This document shows, piece after piece, positions 6,531 to 9,969 of a DNA stretch of 9,969 nt. A model generated the notes under the pieces. That model saw nothing but the letters and a program-made list of their open reading frames with translations. It did not search any database and was not told the DNA's origin. Position 1 is the first letter of the stretch. Each line of letters opens with the position of its first letter. Source of the stretch: an uncultured Lachnospiraceae bacterium (lineage in GTDB: Bacteria; Bacillota; Clostridia; Lachnospirales; Lachnospiraceae); NCBI GenBank assembly GCA_905236545.1, contig CAJOQO010000017.1:1-9969 (forward strand). Direction: 5' to 3'. The position numbers and the translations under genes are program-made.

Positions 6531-7412
6531 TTACTTCATGAAGATAAACTGGCCTGCGATCGAGAACAGTCCCACGCCAAAGCAATAGTACGCGAAGATT
6601 CTCATCTTCCGGTTCAGAACCACCTGTCCGACGATGCGGATCGAGATGTATCCGAATACAGCCGCGGCGATCATGCCTGCCACATAGCTTCCGATCAGGG
6701 ACGGCGTCAGGCTTTCCCCAACGATATCCCCGATCTCCAGCACCGCGGCGCCGAGAATGGCCGGGATAGAGAGAATGAAGGAATACTTCACGGCAAACTT
6801 TCTTTCGAATCCGCAGAACGTGCATGCCGAGATCGTCGTCCCTGAACGGGAGAGCCCCGGCAGTGTCGCGAACCCCTGGGCGATACCGATCAGAATGCCC
6901 TCTCCCCATGAGACATCCCTCGGAATCTTCCAGCAGTTATCAACCCGGTCTGACAGATACAGGATCACTGCCGTGATCAGGAGGCAGATCCCGGGAACGA
7001 TCAGGGTAGAGGAAGCGTCTTCGATCAGCTTCCTGCCGAAATACCCGATCAGTCCGGTCGGAATCGTCGAAACGATGACCAGGGCGACGAACTTGCGGTA
7101 ATTGGTACGGATGATACGAAGGTATTGCTTCGGCTGCTCTGTATTGTTTTTGGAAAAGAAGATCTTCAGGTTGGTGAAGAGGTCGAGAAGCATCCGGAAC
7201 GCCTCCACAACAAGCTTGCAGATATCCTTCCAGTACACCAGAAACACCACAAAAAGCGTTCCCACATGCAGCATCACGTCAAATGCGACGCTGCTGCCCG
7301 TATCGATATGAAAAATGTTCTGGAAGATCGCCAGGTGCCCGGAGCTTGAAACCGGAAGGAATTCCGTCAGGCCCTGTACGATTCCCAGAAAGATCGCCTG
7401 AAAAACTGACAT
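6531..7412 (-). CDS. uppP: Undecaprenyl-diphosphatase UppP (BacA)
   Basis: 293 residues, slightly above the common 265-280. This integral membrane enzyme removes a phosphate from undecaprenyl diphosphate, regenerating the lipid carrier for peptidoglycan and other surface polymers, and is linked to bacitracin resistance. The two family signatures are intact: the (E/Q)xxxE motif in QGLTEFLPVSSSGHL (13-27; Q13, E17, H26) and the phosphate-binding PGLSRSG (185-191; R189). About seven or eight hydrophobic segments are visible. A polar stretch near 82-105 (SKNNTEQPKQYLR) lies between membrane segments and accounts for part of the extra length. The ATG has AAAGGAG four bases upstream, and this site directly follows the stop codon of the preceding gene 11 bases away, suggesting coupled translation. 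Confidence 0.95.
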   Translation of the reverse strand: MSVFQAIFLGIVQGLTEFLPVSSSGHLAIFQNIFHIDTGSSVAFDVMLHVGTLFVVFLVYWKDICKLVVEAFRMLLDLFTNLKIFFSKNNTEQPKQYLRIIRTNYRKFVALVIVSTIPTGLIGYFGRKLIEDASSTLIVPGICLLITAVILYLSDRVDNCWKIPRDVSWGEGILIGIAQGFATLPGLSRSGTTISACTFCGFERKFAVKYSFILSIPAILGAAVLEIGDIVGESLTPSLIGSYVAGMIAAAVFGYISIRIVGQVVLNRKMRIFAYYCFGVGLFSIAGQFIFMK

Positions 7413-7423
7413 GTCAGCTCCTT

Positions 7424-8215
7424 TTATCTATTCGTTTGTTTCACATGCGGATACAGATGAAAATACTTTTCCTTCGTATCAAGAACCATCTGTCTGTAAA
7501 GCGAAAGGCAGTCCTCCATCCGTCCCTCCCGGATCGCGATGATGCACGGTCCGATGTACTTTTCCCACAGTCTGTCATAGATCTGTGCGGAATCAGGCCG
7601 CAGATTGATATGCTTTACGATGGAAGGAGCAATATCGTAGTATTCCAGGATCAGATCTTCTCCTCCGCTTTGCCCTGCCATATAGGTGTCACGATAAGCC
7701 CTGAGGAGATTCAGCTCTTCACAGTCATCGTCCATCCCGCGAACCTGGCACGCGGCAGTCGTGATATAACACCACTTCCTGTGGAATCCTTTCTCGATAT
7801 CCTCGTAGGGTGCTGACTTGATATTGGACTTCGGGAAGCATTCCTTCCACTCTTTCCGGATATGCTCGATCAGCGGAACCGAGCATTTTCCGTTGTACTG
7901 AAGGATGGCAGGAAAAACATAACCGGCCACGGCCAGAGACTGGTTGATAAAGAAAACCTCCCTGGAACGCTTTGGCGTGCGGTCATAGTGATCCTTTGCT
8001 TCAGCGGCAAAGCTTTGAGCCATGTTGCCCAGCATGGTATCCGGCTCTCCGACCGACAGGTACAGCTTTTCAACAGCGTCCAGCGCAGGAACCAGGCTCA
8101 GATAAAACTTCTGAAATCCATCCGGATACAGGTTTTTCTTAAAGCTCTTGATCAGAAGCTCAGGATCCTTGATCGAGGATGTCAGGCCCTCCATCGCAAT
8201 CTGATAATCTGTCAT
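7424..8215 (-). CDS. Uncharacterised protein with a CFI-box-like motif
   Basis: 263 residues, no membrane segment or signal peptide visible; probably cytoplasmic. I do not recognise a named gene. Residues 148-178 read WCYITTAACQ, then DDDCEEL, LLRAYRDTYM, followed by LEYYDIAPSIVKHIN (190-204). This closely parallels the CFI-box pattern known from many bacterial proteins (C-F-I-A-T-A, an acidic stretch, L-R-x-F-R-D, then YYxxxP), whose function is not established. Here Tyr replaces the usual Phe and there are extra cysteines at 156 and 165. The N-terminal 147 residues and the helical C-terminal end (about 212-250) resemble nothing I can name. The ATG is nine bases after GAGGAG, which forms the last two sense codons of yebC. 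Placement between yebC and uppP suggests co-expression but gives no firm function. Confidence 0.85.
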   Translation of the reverse strand: MTDYQIAMEGLTSSIKDPELLIKSFKKNLYPDGFQKFYLSLVPALDAVEKLYLSVGEPDTMLGNMAQSFAAEAKDHYDRTPKRSREVFFINQSLAVAGYVFPAILQYNGKCSVPLIEHIRKEWKECFPKSNIKSAPYEDIEKGFHRKWCYITTAACQVRGMDDDCEELNLLRAYRDTYMAGQSGGEDLILEYYDIAPSIVKHINLRPDSAQIYDRLWEKYIGPCIIAIREGRMEDCLSLYRQMVLDTKEKYFHLYPHVKQTNR

Positions 8216-8221
8216 ATCAGG

Positions 8222-8953
8222 TCACTCCTCTTCATAATTGGTATAGACGGCCTGAACATCATCGCTTTCGTCCAGCAGATCAAGGATGCGGTTCAGATTC
8301 TTCAGCGCCGTTTCATCAGAGAGGGAAACATATGTCTGCGGAATCATGGTAACCTCTGCGGACGCCATGGGGATCCCCTTCCCCTCCAGCGCCTCGCGCA
8401 CCCCGGAAAATGCATCCGGATCCGTCATGATCACGAAGGAGTCCTCCTCCTCCTGGAAATCATCCGCACCGGCATCCAGCGCTTCCATCATCAGATCATC
8501 CGCGTCCATGCCGCACTCTTCCTTATCGATGATGATCTGTCCCTTTTTGTCGAACATGAAGGAGACGCAGCCGGGCGTTCCGACATTGCCCTGTCCCTTG
8601 GAGAAGGCGGCACGGACATCCGCTGAAGTACGGTTGCGGTTGTCGGTCAGCGCATCCACGATGATGGCGATGCCGTTCGGACCGTACCCTTCGTAGGTCA
8701 CCTGCTCGTAATTGACCGCATCCTGATTCCCCGCAGCCTTCTTGATCCCGCGCTCGATCGTATCGTTCGGCATATTGGAAGCCTTCGCCTTGGCGATGAC
8801 ATCACGGAGCTTGGAATTGTTGTTCGGATCCGCTCCGCCCTCCTTGACGGCGATTGCGATTTCTCTTCCGATGATGGTGAAAATCTTTCCCTTCGCAGCG
8901 TCATTGCGCTCTTTTTTATGCTTGATATTGGCAAACTTGGAATGTCCTGACAT
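8222..8953 (-). CDS. yebC: YebC/PmpR-family (TACO1-like) protein
   Basis: 243 residues, normal for the family. The N-terminal signature GHSKFANIKHKKERNDAAKG (3-22) followed by KIFT, the middle YEGYGPNGIAIIVDALTDNRNRT (87-109, split here only by description) and the GTPGCVSFMF segment (125-134) are diagnostic. Members were long annotated as transcriptional regulators; more recent work on YebC and mitochondrial TACO1 points to a role on the ribosome during translation of difficult, proline-rich stretches. Which applies here cannot be read from sequence. The middle and C-terminal parts are strongly acidic and the protein ends in EEE. The ATG is eight bases after AGGAGGGG, in the 18-base gap behind the CNNM-protein gene, so it is probably cotranscribed with it. 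Its final codons double as the ribosome binding site of the next gene. Confidence 0.95.
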   Translation of the reverse strand: MSGHSKFANIKHKKERNDAAKGKIFTIIGREIAIAVKEGGADPNNNSKLRDVIAKAKASNMPNDTIERGIKKAAGNQDAVNYEQVTYEGYGPNGIAIIVDALTDNRNRTSADVRAAFSKGQGNVGTPGCVSFMFDKKGQIIIDKEECGMDADDLMMEALDAGADDFQEEEDSFVIMTDPDAFSGVREALEGKGIPMASAEVTMIPQTYVSLSDETALKNLNRILDLLDESDDVQAVYTNYEEE

Positions 8954-8971
8954 ATGATTGACCCCTCCTGC

Positions 8972-9969
8972 TTATTCTGATTGATTCTTCTCTTCCTTTT
9001 CTTCTTCCGGTATTCTGGAAACATCCAGCCAGCCGATCATGGTACCGCAAAGACTCAGAATCCGGAACCGGTATCCGAGCCTGGTATCCCTGATCTCCCT
9101 GCCTCTGTCTTTTAATGTCGGAATATGTCCGAGCCGTTCTGTGAGATAGCCGCTGAGCGTATCATAATCATCCTGATCGATCGATGTATCGAGCGCTTTC
9201 CATACATCCTCCAGAAGCGCCTTTCCGTTCATCCGGAAATGACCCTCTCCTGTTTTCGCGATCAGTTTTTCCTCATGGTCATATTCATCAAGAATATTCC
9301 CGACGATCTCCTCCAGGATATCCTCCATGGTGACCAGGCCGCTGGTCTCACCGTACTCATTGACCACGATCGCCATCTGCTTCCGGCTTTCCTGCATCTG
9401 TCCCAGCAGTTCATCCACATCCAGCGTCTCCGGAATAAACTTCACCTCGCGCAGCAGATGGGGAATCGTTCCGATGCTCTGATCGTTATACTGCTCCTTC
9501 ATATGAAAAAGCATCGCATCCTTCAGATACAGGGCGCCTGTAATCTCATCAATCGAACCTTCATAAACCGGAAAGCGTGAAACAGGCGCTTTTACCATAT
9601 GCCGGATCGCCTCATCCAAAGTCATGGAAGACTCCAGAGCCTCGATCTCTCCTCTGTGGGTCATGATATCATGAGCCTGCTTATCGTCAAGCTCAAAGAT
9701 GTTCGAGATCATCTCGGCTTCGTCTTCATCGATCGCTCCCTGCTCATGCCCTTCATTGACCATGGAGAGGATCTCATCCTCCGTCACCTCATCCTCGAGA
9801 CTCTTCGGATCGATTCCCGCCGCCCTGGCGGGGAGCGCTGCCAAAAATGACAAAGCACCCGTAAAAGGAACCGATATGGCGGTAAAGATTCCGCAGATGC
9901 CGCTCAGCGAAGCCGCGGTCCGGACCGGGGAGAGCTTTGCGGTAACAGAAGGCAGGGCTGCTCCGAACA
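8972..9969 (-). CDS. CNNM/CorC (HlyC-like) transporter with CBS domains, 5' end cut
   Basis: The frame stays open to the window edge, giving 331 residues of a protein normally about 400-450 long; the N-terminal membrane part lies outside. A TTG at 9851-9853 is not a plausible start, because the preceding 38 codons are homologous in style to the end of a CNNM membrane domain. Order seen (fragment numbering): CNNM end (1-50), a linker with IDPKSLEDEVTEDEI, CBS domain 1 (about 100-155, starting DIMTHRGEI), CBS domain 2 (about 175-230, with VVNEYGETSGLVTMEDILEE), and a CorC_HlyC domain (about 240-318, with FRMNGKALLEDV and DDYDTLSGYL). The tail is acidic. Family members bind nucleotide-Mg through the CBS pair and are implicated in Mg2+ or Co2+ movement across the membrane; older names call them hemolysins. 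At the edge the usual GExxPK motif reads GAALPS. Confidence 0.92.
   Translation of the reverse strand, partial: FGAALPSVTAKLSPVRTAASLSGICGIFTAISVPFTGALSFLAALPARAAGIDPKSLEDEVTEDEILSMVNEGHEQGAIDEDEAEMISNIFELDDKQAHDIMTHRGEIEALESSMTLDEAIRHMVKAPVSRFPVYEGSIDEITGALYLKDAMLFHMKEQYNDQSIGTIPHLLREVKFIPETLDVDELLGQMQESRKQMAIVVNEYGETSGLVTMEDILEEIVGNILDEYDHEEKLIAKTGEGHFRMNGKALLEDVWKALDTSIDQDDYDTLSGYLTERLGHIPTLKDRGREIRDTRLGYRFRILSLCGTMIGWLDVSRIPEEEKEEKNQSE

Noticed and set aside
6397..6909. A 170-codon minus-strand frame overlapping uppP and the ftsK leader
   Set aside because: It is out of frame with uppP, whose motifs are intact, and has an Arg/Gly-rich composition typical of a shifted frame.

Overview
The window is an ordinary chromosomal stretch of an anaerobic Bacillota, most likely a Clostridia/Lachnospiraceae-type organism with moderately high GC. 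This is inferred from the FtsK/SpoIIIE-type translocase, the paired NfnA/NfnB-type flavoproteins typical of fermentative anaerobes, strong AGGAGG-type ribosome binding sites and the protein sequence style. No 16S rRNA or other decisive taxonomic marker is present. All eight protein genes lie on the minus strand, so transcription runs from high to low coordinates. I see no insertion sequence, integrase, CRISPR array, tRNA or rRNA.

Layout in transcription order. (1) 9969-8972: the 3' two-thirds or so of a CNNM/CorC-type transporter gene (end of the membrane domain, two CBS domains, CorC_HlyC domain), cut by the window edge. (2) 8953-8222: yebC. (3) 8215-7424: an unnamed protein with a CFI-box-like cysteine motif. 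(4) 7412-6531: uppP (bacA), undecaprenyl-diphosphate phosphatase. Genes 1-4 are separated by 6-18 bases, and two Shine-Dalgarno sequences overlap or abut the preceding stop codon, so they form one tight cluster. It ends in a short hairpin just after uppP. (5) 6384-3226: a 1052-residue FtsK/SpoIIIE DNA translocase. (6-7) 3139-2243 and 2243-840: an overlapping gene pair encoding an FAD/[2Fe-2S] NAD-binding subunit and a GltD-like FAD/[4Fe-4S] subunit. Together these look like the electron-bifurcating transhydrogenase NfnAB, driven by a good sigma-A-like promoter embedded in the end of ftsK. (8) 612-127: rlmH, the 23S rRNA pseudouridine-1915 methyltransferase.

Two non-coding stretches carry unusual structure. 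The gap 613-839 upstream of rlmH is largely a diverged tandem duplication of about 73 and 95 bases. The last bases before the rlmH stop codon (95-126 on the plus strand) are four tandem octamers. Bases 1-94 hold nothing I can identify.

Functionally the genes are housekeeping: cell-wall lipid carrier recycling (uppP), chromosome segregation (ftsK), redox balancing between NADH, NADPH and ferredoxin (nfnAB), translation (rlmH, yebC) and ion transport (CNNM). I find no convincing new multi-gene system. The items most worth following are the uncharacterised CFI-box-like protein coupled to yebC and uppP, the duplicated rlmH leader, and the altered GExxPK region of the CNNM protein.
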